In this document: positions 53,423 through 62,755 of the stretch, in pieces
How the letters are laid out: each line of letters begins with the position of its first letter
How positions within the stretch are numbered: the first letter of the stretch is position 1
Assembly (NCBI GenBank): GCA_964372215.1
Contig: CAYJQC010000004.1
Span: 1 to 64,000 of the forward strand
DNA length: 64,000 bases
Source: DAIMFL01 sp964372215
Lineage (GTDB): Bacteria > Pseudomonadota > Alphaproteobacteria > Dongiales > Dongiaceae
Reading direction: 5' to 3'
The notes under the pieces: model-generated
The model's input: the letters and a program-made list of their open reading frames with translations, nothing else
Told to the model about the DNA's origin: nothing
Database searches by the model: none
Translations under genes and position numbers: made by a program

Positions 53423-54436
53423 TCAGCCGTATCGACGAAGATAGTCGTCTGCCAGGCTGCAGGAGTCGGTGGTGAAGTGGGGACCGAGGGACTGTGCAAA
53501 CTGGAGGTGCCGGCGCGTGCCCAGCCAGGCAATCTCCGCCAGTCGCCGCAACATGATGAAGGTCGGGATCTCTTCCTCGATGTCCTGCGGCAGCGTCGCA
53601 ACCTTGCGATAGCCATTGATCCAGGACGCGATCAGGTCCGGAACGAACGGCCGTTCTTCGAGGAAGCTCAGCGCCGTTGCCAGATCATAGATGTACCAGC
53701 TGAAGCCACAGTCGTCGAAATCGATGACCTTGGTTCGATGGCCATCGACCAGGAGATTGGCGAGACGCATGTCGGCGTGGATGAGGCCAAACCGATCGCG
53801 ATCCCGCCCCAGGCGGGCGACTCGTCGTTCGACCGTTTCGACGAGACGCCCGAGGATTCGCAACACCGCCTGATCGACCCCCATGCCGTCCTGCCATCGG
53901 CCCCATAGCGGCTGCTTGCCCAGGATCGACTCACAGGTCCAGTCGTGCCGCGTGAATCCCGTCGGCGGCTGCCAGCGCGCCGCGTGCCGATGCATGCGCG
54001 CGGTGATCTCGCCCAGTCGTTCGAAGCCCTCGACCAAGGTGTCCTCGGCTGGCTCCTTTCCTTCCAGGAACGTGAACATCACGGCATGTCGTGGCTGATC
54101 AAGATCGGCGGCCGACAACGTCTGAACCCTGGTGCCGTCCAGGGCCGGCACGACTTCGAGTGTCTCGACATCCGACTCATGGCGCAGCGCCGTTATCCAT
54201 TGCAGCTCGGCGGCGATCGAGGGAGCGGTGTGGTAGGCCAGGCGCTGGGAGTGTACCCGGAGCACCAGCTTCCGGCGACGGGCCTCATCCCTTACCAGGA
54301 GGATCGTGTTCTCCGACTGATGCAGCAGCGAGACGGAGCTATCGGTCGGGACATCGTACCGACCGATCAGCTTGGTTGCCTCGCGCAAGATGGCCGGAAT
54401 GAAGGTCGCCGGATCGGCAGGTACGGAGCTGTTCAT
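53423..54436 (-). CDS. APH/choline-kinase-type phosphotransferase
   Basis: A 337-aa kinase-fold protein. ATG 54436 follows AAGGGA at six bases. Catalytic loop GLIHADMRLANLLVDG (HxDxxxxN) and metal-binding DFDD in TKVIDFDDCGFSWYIYDLAT are intact (about 230-265). It resembles SrkA/YihE- and hydroxylysine-kinase-type enzymes more than aminoglycoside resistance enzymes. It follows the DeoR gene downstream of the FAD/ABC operon, suggesting phosphorylation of an amino alcohol or related substrate. Confidence 0.75.
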   Translation of the reverse strand: MNSSVPADPATFIPAILREATKLIGRYDVPTDSSVSLLHQSENTILLVRDEARRRKLVLRVHSQRLAYHTAPSIAAELQWITALRHESDVETLEVVPALDGTRVQTLSAADLDQPRHAVMFTFLEGKEPAEDTLVEGFERLGEITARMHRHAARWQPPTGFTRHDWTCESILGKQPLWGRWQDGMGVDQAVLRILGRLVETVERRVARLGRDRDRFGLIHADMRLANLLVDGHRTKVIDFDDCGFSWYIYDLATALSFLEERPFVPDLIASWINGYRKVATLPQDIEEEIPTFIMLRRLAEIAWLGTRRHLQFAQSLGPHFTTDSCSLADDYLRRYG

Positions 54437-54584
54437 GAGCATTCCCTTCGGCGACGCCTTCAGCTGCACCGCGTCAGCGCCACCGACGCGTAGGCGATGT
54501 GTTTTCGACCTGTACGGTGTGCTTTTGGCATGACCGACTTCCTTCCGGGCGAGCGCCTGACTGATGGCTCGGATACATCGGGTT

Positions 54585-55367
54585 CTACTTCACCGTTTCG
54601 GGGCATAGGATCTCGACCTCATGCGCCGTGAGGATCTCGCGAAGGTCCTGGTCCGGCATGCGGTCGGACACGACGATATTGATCGATTCAAGTGGGCAGA
54701 TGAGCTCCATGTGCGGCCGGTCGAATCGGGAGTGATCGAGCAGGAGTATGTGCCGGCGGGCCTGACGCAGCATCATCCGATCGACCCATGCAATGCCCGA
54801 GTGGACTTCGCAGGCACCGCCCTCGAAAAGACCACTGGCGCCAAATACCGCGGTATCGGCCCGGAATTTTTCGAGGAACGCCAGTGTCTCTGCGCCGCAG
54901 ACACATTCCTCCTTGGGGTCGAAGTCTCCTGGTGCAAACACCACCCGAATCCCGGGATTCGTCGACAATGCCAGGCCGGCGCTGGTGTTGTTGGTGAAGA
55001 CCTGAAGTCGATCGAAGCGCACGGCGAGCTTTTTGGCGAGGTAGTAGGTGGTGACGCCGGCACCCATCATGACGACTTCGCCGTTGCTGAACAGTTCGGC
55101 TGCCAGGTCGGCGATGATCGATCGCTCGGCCGTCGCCATCTTGCTGCGTTCTGCCAATGTCGGCTCGAGGCCGACCCGCCGTACCGCGGCGCCGCCGTAC
55201 ATGCGGTTGACCGCGCCGCTGTGGCTCAGTTCGTCCAGGTCGCGGCGGATGGTCTGCTTGGAGACGTGCAGCTCGGTCGCCAGTTCGCCGACGCCCACAG
55301 ATGCGCTGGTTTCGATTGCGGCGACGATGCGCTTGTGCCGATCCTGCTTGCGAAGTTTCTTCCTCAC
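54585..55367 (-). CDS. DeoR/GlpR-family regulator
   Basis: A 260-aa regulator. N-terminal HTH (about 8-60): RHKRIVAAIETSASVGVGEL, VSKQTIRRDLDELSHSGAV, followed by NRMYGGAAV. The sensor domain reads IADLAAELFSNGEVVMMGAG, then VFTNNTSAGLALS and LLLDHSRFDR, as in GlpR-type proteins that sense phosphorylated sugars or polyols. It probably controls the operon it belongs to, perhaps sensing the product of the kinase. Confidence 0.9.
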   Translation of the reverse strand: MRKKLRKQDRHKRIVAAIETSASVGVGELATELHVSKQTIRRDLDELSHSGAVNRMYGGAAVRRVGLEPTLAERSKMATAERSIIADLAAELFSNGEVVMMGAGVTTYYLAKKLAVRFDRLQVFTNNTSAGLALSTNPGIRVVFAPGDFDPKEECVCGAETLAFLEKFRADTAVFGASGLFEGGACEVHSGIAWVDRMMLRQARRHILLLDHSRFDRPHMELICPLESINIVVSDRMPDQDLREILTAHEVEILCPETVK

Positions 55368-55418
55368 GTCCGCGCCAATCCGTGATTGCTGCCAAGCCCC
55401 CTGTTACCCTCGCGACCT

Positions 55419-57857
55419 CTACCGTACACGTCGATTGTCGGGGTCGTAGGGTGGGCGAAGGTTGAGTGTCGCCGCGACCCGACGGGTTCTGACTTCGAGC
55501 TCGTAGCGGCCGGCCGCGAGAAAGGCCTTGTCCACACCGGTCGCGTGGCGCACATAGCCCAGCCCGATCGGCAGTCCTACGGTGTGTCCAAAGCCGGCCG
55601 AGGTCAGCCAGCCGACGCGCTTGCCGTCGCGATAGATTGTCTCGCGGCCATACAGAGTCACTTCCGGGTCGTTGACGGTAAAAGTAGCTAGGCGCTGCTT
55701 CAGATGCCCCGAGTCGCGCTGCGCCAACAAGGCGTCGCGGCCGACGAAGACCGGCTTGTTCAGGTCGACAGCGAAGCCGAGGCCGGCCTCCAGCGGGGTG
55801 TAGTCGGGCCCGATGTCAGCGCCCCAGATGCGGCGCGCCTTCTCCAGGCGAAGCGAGTCGATGGCGCGATAGCCAGCGTCTTTGAGGCCGAATGGCTCCC
55901 CGGCCTTCTTGACAGCCCCGTAGACCCGGGGCAAGTACTCCGACGGGACGAACAGCTCCCATCCTCTCTCGCCGACGAACGATACGCGCAACGCCAGCAC
56001 GGGCGCGCCGTCGACGAACAGTGATTGGGCTGAGCCGAATGGGAAGGAAGCGTCGTCGATCTCGCCTTCGACGATCGTCGCCAGCAGGTCCGGCGCCCTC
56101 GGCCCCATGAGCGAGAGGCAACCATAGGCAGACGTGACGTCGACCAGATGCACGTCGTCGGCCGCAGAAAGCGAGCGCCGGATATGGTGGGCGTCGCGGG
56201 TGGCGTATCCTGTGCCGGTGACAATGAGATAGCGATCCTCGGAGAGACGCGTGACTGTCAGGTCGGCCTCGATTCCGCCCCGCCCGTTCAGCATCTGCGT
56301 ATAGGTGGCGACATTGACAGACGTCGCGACATTGGCCGCACAGATCCGCTGCAATGCCGTCTCCGCGCCACGGCCGAGGAGCAGGAACTTGGCGAAAGAC
56401 GACAGGTCGAAGGCGGCTACTGCCTCGCGGCAGGCCCGATGCTCGACGGCGACATGGCGGAACCAGCCCGGCCGTTCGAACGTGTATTGGTCCCTGGGCT
56501 CAGTGTCGGCCGGGGCAAACCAATTGGCGCGCTCCCACCCGAACTTGGAACCGAAGCACGCGCCGGCAGTCTTCAGGTAGGGATAGAGCGAGCTCGTTCT
56601 TAGCGGCCGTCCGGCGCTGGTTTCGAAATGCGGCCAGTGCATGGCGAAATGGCGGCTCTGGCCTTCTTGCGCGCGCACCATGACCTGGTTGCGGGACCGA
56701 TGGAAACCGCCAAAGCGGCGAATGTCAACGGGCCAGAGATCGAAGGGCGGTGCGCCCTCGAGAATCCAGTGCGCCATCGCCAGGCCCGCACCGCCGGCGG
56801 AGGCGATGCCGAAGGCATTGAAACCGGTGGCGATGAAGAAGCCGGCGACCTCGGGCGCTTCGCCGAGGATAAACATGCCATCCTCAGTGAACGATTCGAT
56901 CCCATTGAACCAACGCTTCACGCCGACGGTTTCGAGTGCCGGAAAGCGGTGATAGGCGCGATCCAGGAATGGTTCGACCTGTGCGACGTTCTCCGGCATC
57001 AGCTTGAATTCGTGGCCCGGGGGAATGGGATACTCCCGGTAGGGGATTGGATTGGGTTCGTAGAAGCCGACGATCAGCCCGCCGACCTCCTCCTTGAAGT
57101 AGACCTCCTTGTCGGTGTCCCGGATGGTCGGGATATGCCGCTGCAGGCCCTCGATGCGGTCAGTCACGAAATACTGGTGGTGTGCGGGCTGCACCGGGAC
57201 CGAAACCCCGGCCAAGGCGCCGATCTCAGGAGACCAGATGCCGGCGCAGTTGACGACCGCCTCGCAGTCGACCGTGCCGCTATCGGTGTCCACGCTCCTG
57301 ACCCGGCCGTTCACCACATTGATGGCAGCAACCCGCGTGCGCTCGAAGATGGCGACACCGCCACTGCGCGCACCCCGCGCCAGCGCCTGGGTGATGTCCG
57401 AGGGGTTGGCAACCCCGTCGCTCGCAAGGAAGGCGGCGCAGCGCAGATCGTCGACTTTCATCTGCGGTACCATGGCCTTGATCTCGGATGGGCCGAGGAA
57501 ATCGAACTCGAGCCCGAAGGACCGCGCCATGGTTGCCGAGATCTCGTACTCCGCCTGGCGCTCCTTCGTCATCGCAAGCCGGAGCGAGCCGTTGCGCACC
57601 CAGCCGGTCGCCATGCCGGTTTCCGCTTCCAGGGCAGCGTAGAGTCTTATCGACTCGCCGAGCAGCCGTGTGACGTTCGCGCTCGACCGCAGCTGGCCGA
57701 CGGCCCCTGCGGCGTGCCAGGTGGAGCCGGACGAAAGGACATGCTGCTCGATCAGAACCACGTCGCGGCAGCCCGACTTGGCCAGGTGATACGCGATCGA
57801 ACAGCCGACGATTCCACCGCCGATGATGACGACCCGTGCATGACGAGGGAAATTCAT
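55419..57857 (-). CDS. FAD-dependent oxidoreductase/GcvT fusion (dimethylglycine/sarcosine dehydrogenase-like)
   Basis: An 812-aa two-module enzyme. N-terminal DAO domain (1-370): ADP-binding VVIIGGGIVGCSIAYHLA, the flavin-linkage region SSGSTWHAAGAVGQLR, and GFFIATGFNAFGIASAGGAG. The C-terminal FAO_M and GcvT folate-binding domains (about 375-805) show GRGGIEADLTVTRL, GERGWELFVPSEY and PVFVGRDALLAQ. It oxidatively removes an N-methyl or similar group and passes the one-carbon unit to tetrahydrofolate. The true substrate within this transporter operon is unknown. Confidence 0.88.
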   Translation of the reverse strand: MNFPRHARVVIIGGGIVGCSIAYHLAKSGCRDVVLIEQHVLSSGSTWHAAGAVGQLRSSANVTRLLGESIRLYAALEAETGMATGWVRNGSLRLAMTKERQAEYEISATMARSFGLEFDFLGPSEIKAMVPQMKVDDLRCAAFLASDGVANPSDITQALARGARSGGVAIFERTRVAAINVVNGRVRSVDTDSGTVDCEAVVNCAGIWSPEIGALAGVSVPVQPAHHQYFVTDRIEGLQRHIPTIRDTDKEVYFKEEVGGLIVGFYEPNPIPYREYPIPPGHEFKLMPENVAQVEPFLDRAYHRFPALETVGVKRWFNGIESFTEDGMFILGEAPEVAGFFIATGFNAFGIASAGGAGLAMAHWILEGAPPFDLWPVDIRRFGGFHRSRNQVMVRAQEGQSRHFAMHWPHFETSAGRPLRTSSLYPYLKTAGACFGSKFGWERANWFAPADTEPRDQYTFERPGWFRHVAVEHRACREAVAAFDLSSFAKFLLLGRGAETALQRICAANVATSVNVATYTQMLNGRGGIEADLTVTRLSEDRYLIVTGTGYATRDAHHIRRSLSAADDVHLVDVTSAYGCLSLMGPRAPDLLATIVEGEIDDASFPFGSAQSLFVDGAPVLALRVSFVGERGWELFVPSEYLPRVYGAVKKAGEPFGLKDAGYRAIDSLRLEKARRIWGADIGPDYTPLEAGLGFAVDLNKPVFVGRDALLAQRDSGHLKQRLATFTVNDPEVTLYGRETIYRDGKRVGWLTSAGFGHTVGLPIGLGYVRHATGVDKAFLAAGRYELEVRTRRVAATLNLRPPYDPDNRRVR

Positions 57858-57955
57858 GATTCAGTCTCTTGCTGCTGCATTCGCTCGACGAGACGGACAC
57901 GCTCGAGTGATCCGAATCTCGCGCATCCGCGCTTTCCGCTTGCGTTACGCATCGA

Positions 57956-58780
57956 TCAGCCTTTAACCGCGCCAAATGTGAGTCCGCGGACCAGCCGCTT
58001 CTGAATGAGGAAGGTGAACACCAGCACGGGAACGCTCTGGACGACCGAGGCTGCGGCGACCTCGCCCCAGAGCGTACCGGTATGGAGCACCAGGGAAGGG
58101 ATCATCACGGTCATCGTTCGCATCTGGCCGGCCGACAGGATCAGCGCGAAGAGTAGTTCGTTCCATGAAAAGATCAGAACGAAGATGGCGACGGTCACGA
58201 GGCCGGGATACGACAGCGGCAAGGCCACGCTGAGGAACACCCGCAAGTGGCTGCAGCCGTCGAGATAGGCCGCCTCTTCCACCTCGCGCGGGACGTCGTC
58301 GAAGAACGACTTCATCATCCAGATGACCAGCACCATGTTGAAGGTAGCGTGGGCAAGGATGACGCCGGCCTGGAGATTGAGCAGGCCCAGCTTGAAGAAC
58401 ACCAGGTACATCGGCAGGGCGTAGGCCACCGGCGGACCCAGCCGGGTGGCGAGAACATAGAAGAAGATGTGATTGCCAGCCGGGACCCGGAATCGGGAAA
58501 AGGCGTAGGCCGCCATCGTGCCAACCGTGACCGCGATCGCCGTGCTGGCGACGCCGATGGTCAAAGAGTTCATGAAATAGGTATCGAAGCCCTTCTCGAT
58601 CAGGATCTGGCGGTAGTTCTCCAGAGTCGGGGAGAAGATCCAGCGCGGCGGCCGGGTGAGGAGATCCGGCCGCGCCTTCACGCTCGCGAGGACGATCCAC
58701 AGATATGGCAGCAGGGAGATGACGAGGAACAATCCCAGAGGTATCGCCCACAGATAGGGGTTCCGACGCCGAACGGTCAT
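57956..58780 (-). CDS. Sugar-type ABC transporter permease (MalG-like)
   Basis: A 274-aa inner-membrane protein with six spans. The EAA motif reads EEAAYLDGCSHLRVFLSVAL PLS-type near residue 190. It starts at ATG 58780, overlapping the upstream permease by 4 nt; a longer frame upstream is a shadow. It forms the heterodimeric channel with the next gene. Confidence 0.9.
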   Translation of the reverse strand: MTVRRRNPYLWAIPLGLFLVISLLPYLWIVLASVKARPDLLTRPPRWIFSPTLENYRQILIEKGFDTYFMNSLTIGVASTAIAVTVGTMAAYAFSRFRVPAGNHIFFYVLATRLGPPVAYALPMYLVFFKLGLLNLQAGVILAHATFNMVLVIWMMKSFFDDVPREVEEAAYLDGCSHLRVFLSVALPLSYPGLVTVAIFVLIFSWNELLFALILSAGQMRTMTVMIPSLVLHTGTLWGEVAAASVVQSVPVLVFTFLIQKRLVRGLTFGAVKG

Positions 58781-59679
58781 CGCTGCACCTGTTCCTTTCG
58801 GCTGGCGATCTTGTAGAACATTGCGGCGACCAGGACCGAGAAAAAGGCGAGCAGGAGACACACGGCAGCGCCATAGCCGAGGTCCCATCTGATGAAGCTG
58901 GTGCGAAAGGCAAAGACCGAGATCACCTCGGTCGCGTTCCCGGGGCCGCCGCCCGTCAGCACGAAGATCGTGTCGAAGACCTTGCTGGCCTCGATGGCGC
59001 GGAACATCACGGCGAACACGATCAGCGGCTTCAGGAACGGCACCTGGATGTGCCAGAGAATCTGCCACGAGCCGGCGCCATCCAGACGGGCCGCCTCGAT
59101 GGGCTCCTGGGGTATGGCGGCCAGCCCGGCGGTCATGATCAGCATCATGAACGGCGTCCACTCCCAGACGTCGATGAACATGAGGGCGGCATACGCGGTG
59201 ACGCCACTAGAGAATACCGAAGTGTCTGCCGGAAAGCCTATCTGCTGCATGTAGTAGGTGAGGAGGCCGAAGCTGGGCATCAGGAGGTAGCGCCACATCA
59301 TGCCGACGACGACCGGGGCCACCATGGTAGGCAGCATCAGCGCGGTGACAATCAGCCGGCGGTATCTGAATTCGAAGTTGATGTAGAGGGCGATGAACAG
59401 ACCGAAAGCGAACTCTAGCGGAACGACCACCGCGACGAACATCAGCGTTCGCCAGATCGCGGCGAAAAACGCAGGATCGTTCTTCAGCAGGTCACGGTAG
59501 TTCTCGAGGCCGATGAACTCCCCGCGTTTGGTGAAGGCGGTGAGCGACAGCTCGCGCAGGCTGTCGGTCAGCGCGAGAATGGACGGCACGATCGATACGA
59601 GAATGAGAAACGCCAGAAGGGGCGCGATGCACACCCACATGAATCGGCGGGTATCCTGGGCGCGGCCAGCGATGCTCAT
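58777..59679 (-). CDS. Sugar-type ABC transporter permease (MalF-like)
   Basis: A 300-aa protein with six spans beginning FMWVCIAPLLAFLILVSIVP. The EAA loop reads EPIEAARLDGAGSWQILWHI, followed by FVLTGGGPGNATEV, which is conserved in this family. ATG 59679 shares one base with the ATPase stop (TGATG). Coupled to the second permease. Confidence 0.9.
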   Translation of the reverse strand: MSIAGRAQDTRRFMWVCIAPLLAFLILVSIVPSILALTDSLRELSLTAFTKRGEFIGLENYRDLLKNDPAFFAAIWRTLMFVAVVVPLEFAFGLFIALYINFEFRYRRLIVTALMLPTMVAPVVVGMMWRYLLMPSFGLLTYYMQQIGFPADTSVFSSGVTAYAALMFIDVWEWTPFMMLIMTAGLAAIPQEPIEAARLDGAGSWQILWHIQVPFLKPLIVFAVMFRAIEASKVFDTIFVLTGGGPGNATEVISVFAFRTSFIRWDLGYGAAVCLLLAFFSVLVAAMFYKIASRKEQVQR

Positions 59680-60806
59680 CAGGCGCCATCCAACAACGAC
59701 AACCCGGGCGACGAGGATGCCGGCGCACGCCGCCACAGGCGCTGCCCGTTGGTTGTGTCAAAGCACAGGATCTTGTCGGAGGGAACGCCGAGGGTCACTC
59801 GGCTGCGGCGGGCCAGCTCTTCGTTGCGCACGATCTTGGCGATCCCGCGCGACGAAGCGAGGGTGAATTCGACGAGTGTTTCCGCCCCCAGATGCTCGAC
59901 GGCCTCGATGGTGGCGGGAAACCGCGGCTGATCCGGGGCAGGAGCGAATGTGAGAAACTCGGGCCGAATGCCGAGAACGACGCGCGAGGCCAGTCCCGCC
60001 GGGTGATCTAAGGGTAGCCGCAGCTCCTCCGTCCCGACGAGGGCGACCAGCACCCCGTCCGCCGCGCGGGTATCAGCTTCGAAGAAATTCATCGACGGGC
60101 TGCCGATGAACGAGGCAACGAAGCGGTTGACCGGATTGTCGTAGATCTCGAGTGGGGAGCCGACTTGCTGGACCTTCCCCCCATCCATGACAACGATGCG
60201 GTCGCCCATGGTCATAGCTTCGATCTGGTCGTGCGTCACGTACAGCATCGTCGCCTTCAGCCCGTGGTGCAGTTTGATCAGCTCGCTGCGCATGCTCGCA
60301 CGCAACTTGGCGTCGAGATTCGACAACGGTTCATCGAACAGGAAGACTTCCGGATTGCGCACCATCGCCCGGCCGACCGCCACGCGCTGCCGCTGGCCGC
60401 CGGAGAGCGCCGCCGGCTTTCGTTCCAGCAGGTCGGTCAGGCCAAGGATCTGCGCAGCAGCCTCGACACGGGCGGCGATTTCCGCGCGTGGTCGCTTCGC
60501 CAGCTTGAGGGCAAAGCTCATATTCTCGGCGACGGTCTTGTGTGGATAGAGAGCATAGGACTGAAAGACCATGGCGACGTTGCGGTCCTTCGGATGCACG
60601 TCGGTGACGTCGCGGTCGCCAATGACTATCCGGCCTGATGTCGCATCTTCGAGACCGGCAATCATGCGCAGCATCGTGGTCTTTCCGCAGCCCGACGGTC
60701 CCACGAGCACGACGAACTCCCCGTCGGCAACGACGAGATCGACATTGTCGACGACGCGGCCGCTGCCAAATGACTTGCTCACTCCAACAATGTGGACCTT
60801 ACTCAT
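59679..60806 (-). CDS. ABC transporter ATPase (MalK/UgpC type)
   Basis: A 375-aa ATPase: Walker A GPSGCGKTT, Q-loop FQSYALYPH, signature LSGGQRQRVAVGRA, Walker B VFLFDEPLSNLD, H-loop THDQ. The C-terminal TOBE/regulatory domain is present (about 240-360; GIRPEFLTFAP). It energises the two permeases. Confidence 0.95.
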   Translation of the reverse strand: MSKVHIVGVSKSFGSGRVVDNVDLVVADGEFVVLVGPSGCGKTTMLRMIAGLEDATSGRIVIGDRDVTDVHPKDRNVAMVFQSYALYPHKTVAENMSFALKLAKRPRAEIAARVEAAAQILGLTDLLERKPAALSGGQRQRVAVGRAMVRNPEVFLFDEPLSNLDAKLRASMRSELIKLHHGLKATMLYVTHDQIEAMTMGDRIVVMDGGKVQQVGSPLEIYDNPVNRFVASFIGSPSMNFFEADTRAADGVLVALVGTEELRLPLDHPAGLASRVVLGIRPEFLTFAPAPDQPRFPATIEAVEHLGAETLVEFTLASSRGIAKIVRNEELARRSRVTLGVPSDKILCFDTTNGQRLWRRAPASSSPGLSLLDGA

Positions 60807-60964
60807 TAGAACAGGCCCAGATAGGCCAGCTCAGCCACGACAAACATGGCGACGCACCAGAAGCGCACCTCGCCCCGGGTCAGCATGTGTTTGCGCGTGT
60901 TCACGGCGCCGAGCGCGACCTGGAAGGGAGCGGCCGCCAACGCGACGAGGAGATGCTCAACCAT
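60806..60964 (-). CDS. Small membrane protein
   Basis: A 52-aa ORF from ATG 60964 with hydrophobic segments EHLLVALAAAPFQVALGAV and RFWCVAMFVVAELAYLGLF. Its stop abuts the ATPase start (1-nt overlap) and it overlaps the preceding small ORF by 8 nt, so it is embedded in the ABC operon. Small membrane proteins occur in some glycerol-type ABC operons (e.g. DUF2160); I cannot assign this one to a family. Confidence 0.55.
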   Translation of the reverse strand: MVEHLLVALAAAPFQVALGAVNTRKHMLTRGEVRFWCVAMFVVAELAYLGLF

Positions 60965-61163
60965 CGGCTCTCCCGGCCAGTGCGCCCTCGACAAGGAAGA
61001 CGAAGCCGCCGAGGGCCAGCGGGAGCGCGACTACGACCACAGGCACAGTGATGGTCGGCGCGATGCCGAGGCTGTGGAAGGTGCCGCTAACCAGGACGAG
61101 CGAGAGCGCGTAGAGCACGCTCCAGGCGACAGCGATGAAGTCGTCGCGATCCAGGATTTCCAT
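60957..61163 (-). CDS. Small two-span membrane protein
   Basis: A 68-aa protein: MEILDRDDFIAVAWSVLYAL, then a span SLVLVSGTFHSLGI and a second PTITVPVVVVALPLALGGFV. It lies between the solute-binding protein and the second small membrane gene and overlaps the latter. Possibly an accessory subunit of the transporter. Family not recognised. Confidence 0.55.
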   Translation of the reverse strand: MEILDRDDFIAVAWSVLYALSLVLVSGTFHSLGIAPTITVPVVVVALPLALGGFVFLVEGALAGRADG

Positions 61164-61286
61164 ACCAATGCCGCTGTGTGAATGTCAGGCACCGAACCCG
61201 ACTATGCCCGATCCGCGGCGCGCCGAGGGGCGGGGCGAGCGTCGGCGCCCCCCGGCGCGACCGTCGAGACCGCGGAACGCACTCCT

Positions 61287-62681
61287 TTAGTTCACTGCTT
61301 CCTTGATTCGTCGGACCATGTTGGCGATGGCGGTCTCAGCATCCACCTGACCGGCCCCGGCGCTACTCAGCTCATCCATCATTATCTCCTGGACGTTGAG
61401 CAGGAACGGTGGATGGGGGCGGACATAGAGCCAACCATTGTCCATGATTTGGCGGCCCATCACGATGTTGCCGTCGTTGTCCCAGTCGCTCATGCGCAGA
61501 ACGTCGGTACGCGGCGTTACGCATCCGATCGCCTGGCATCGGGCCTGCACGTCCTTGGAATCGATCCACTGCAGGAACAGGAAGCCGGCCTCCGGGTTGG
61601 GGGCCTTGGCGGGAATCGCCCAGCCCTGGCCCTCGGCCACCGTCTTGTGCGTGCCAGGATGGGCGAAGTAGCCCAATTTCCCGGCCACGGCGGGGCACCC
61701 GGTCGTATCTTCGAGGAATGGAGTCGTATCGCCCCACGAAAAGGTCGAGAACAGGTTGCCGGCACAGAAATCAGAGTACTGCTCGTCCCACATGTATTCC
61801 TGATAGGAGGGAGGCGCGAAGTCACGCCAGCTCAGCATGTACTTCAGCGCCTTCAGGGCTTCCGGCGAGTCGAGCTTGACGTTGCCCTCGGCGTCGAGCA
61901 CCTCGCCGCCCATGCCGAGCAGGATGCGCTCGTAGTCGTAGAGCACCGTCAGGTGGCGCTTGAACGCCGCGGTCACGCCGTACAGGGGCGCGTCGCGGGT
62001 GACTCCGGCAACCGCGTCGCCGGCCTTTCGCGTGAAGAACTCGGCGATATCGCGCCACTGTTCCCAGGTGTCCAGGGTGGCGTACTTGTCGCCGGTCAGC
62101 GGCAGATCGTAGCCGTACTTCGCCTTGAAGGCAGCCCGCTCGTTGGCATCGCCGGCAATGTCCTTGCGATAGATCGCGTAAGGCGGGATGTAGTGGAAGG
62201 GCAGGCCGATGACCTGATCGTTGTAGACGGAGGTGAGCTGGAAATTCTCCGGCACGAAGTCGGAAACGGAAAAGTCGGGGTCGTGGAGTTCCGGATCTTC
62301 CAGGAACTTGCTGATGGGAGTCGCGAATCGCTGCTCCCCCCAGACCCCGACCGACCAGGAGATGATCTGCACGACGTCGTAGACCTGGGTGCCGGTCAAC
62401 GCATCGGTGAGAATCTGCTGCTGAACCTGAAGCAGGTCGGCAACTTCGACCGACACGCCAATGCCGGTGCGCGCCTCGAATTCCTCGGCCAGCTGTTGAT
62501 ACGCCAGACAGGGCGAATAGCCGTCGCAGATGACTCTGATGTTCTGACCCTTGTAAGGCGCCGACGCTTCCTCAAGGCTCCAGGCGCCGGCCGGCGACGA
62601 CATGCCGATGGAAAGTCCCGTCACCAGGACCGCGGCGCCGGCCCATCCGGCACGGCATCCGTGCAGTGCTCTTCGACGCAT
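61287..62681 (-). CDS. ABC transporter solute-binding protein, family 1
   Basis: A 464-aa periplasmic protein with signal peptide (AGWAGAAVLVTGLSIGMSSPAGA|W). The mature part has the family-1 pattern: LAEEFEARTGIGVSVEVADL, DVVQIISWSVGVWG, GLPFHYIPPYAIYRKD, and KYMLSWRDFAPPSYQEYMWD. Aromatic residues suggest a polyol- or sugar-like site, but the ligand cannot be read from sequence. It delivers substrate to the permeases at 57956-59679. Confidence 0.9.
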   Translation of the reverse strand: MRRRALHGCRAGWAGAAVLVTGLSIGMSSPAGAWSLEEASAPYKGQNIRVICDGYSPCLAYQQLAEEFEARTGIGVSVEVADLLQVQQQILTDALTGTQVYDVVQIISWSVGVWGEQRFATPISKFLEDPELHDPDFSVSDFVPENFQLTSVYNDQVIGLPFHYIPPYAIYRKDIAGDANERAAFKAKYGYDLPLTGDKYATLDTWEQWRDIAEFFTRKAGDAVAGVTRDAPLYGVTAAFKRHLTVLYDYERILLGMGGEVLDAEGNVKLDSPEALKALKYMLSWRDFAPPSYQEYMWDEQYSDFCAGNLFSTFSWGDTTPFLEDTTGCPAVAGKLGYFAHPGTHKTVAEGQGWAIPAKAPNPEAGFLFLQWIDSKDVQARCQAIGCVTPRTDVLRMSDWDNDGNIVMGRQIMDNGWLYVRPHPPFLLNVQEIMMDELSSAGAGQVDAETAIANMVRRIKEAVN

Positions 62682-62755
62682 GGCAAACCTCCCCCGCTAT
62701 GGTTTTGAGTTCGCTGGATACCTCAGAGAATCGCGTTACGCACTTGGTGACTGCG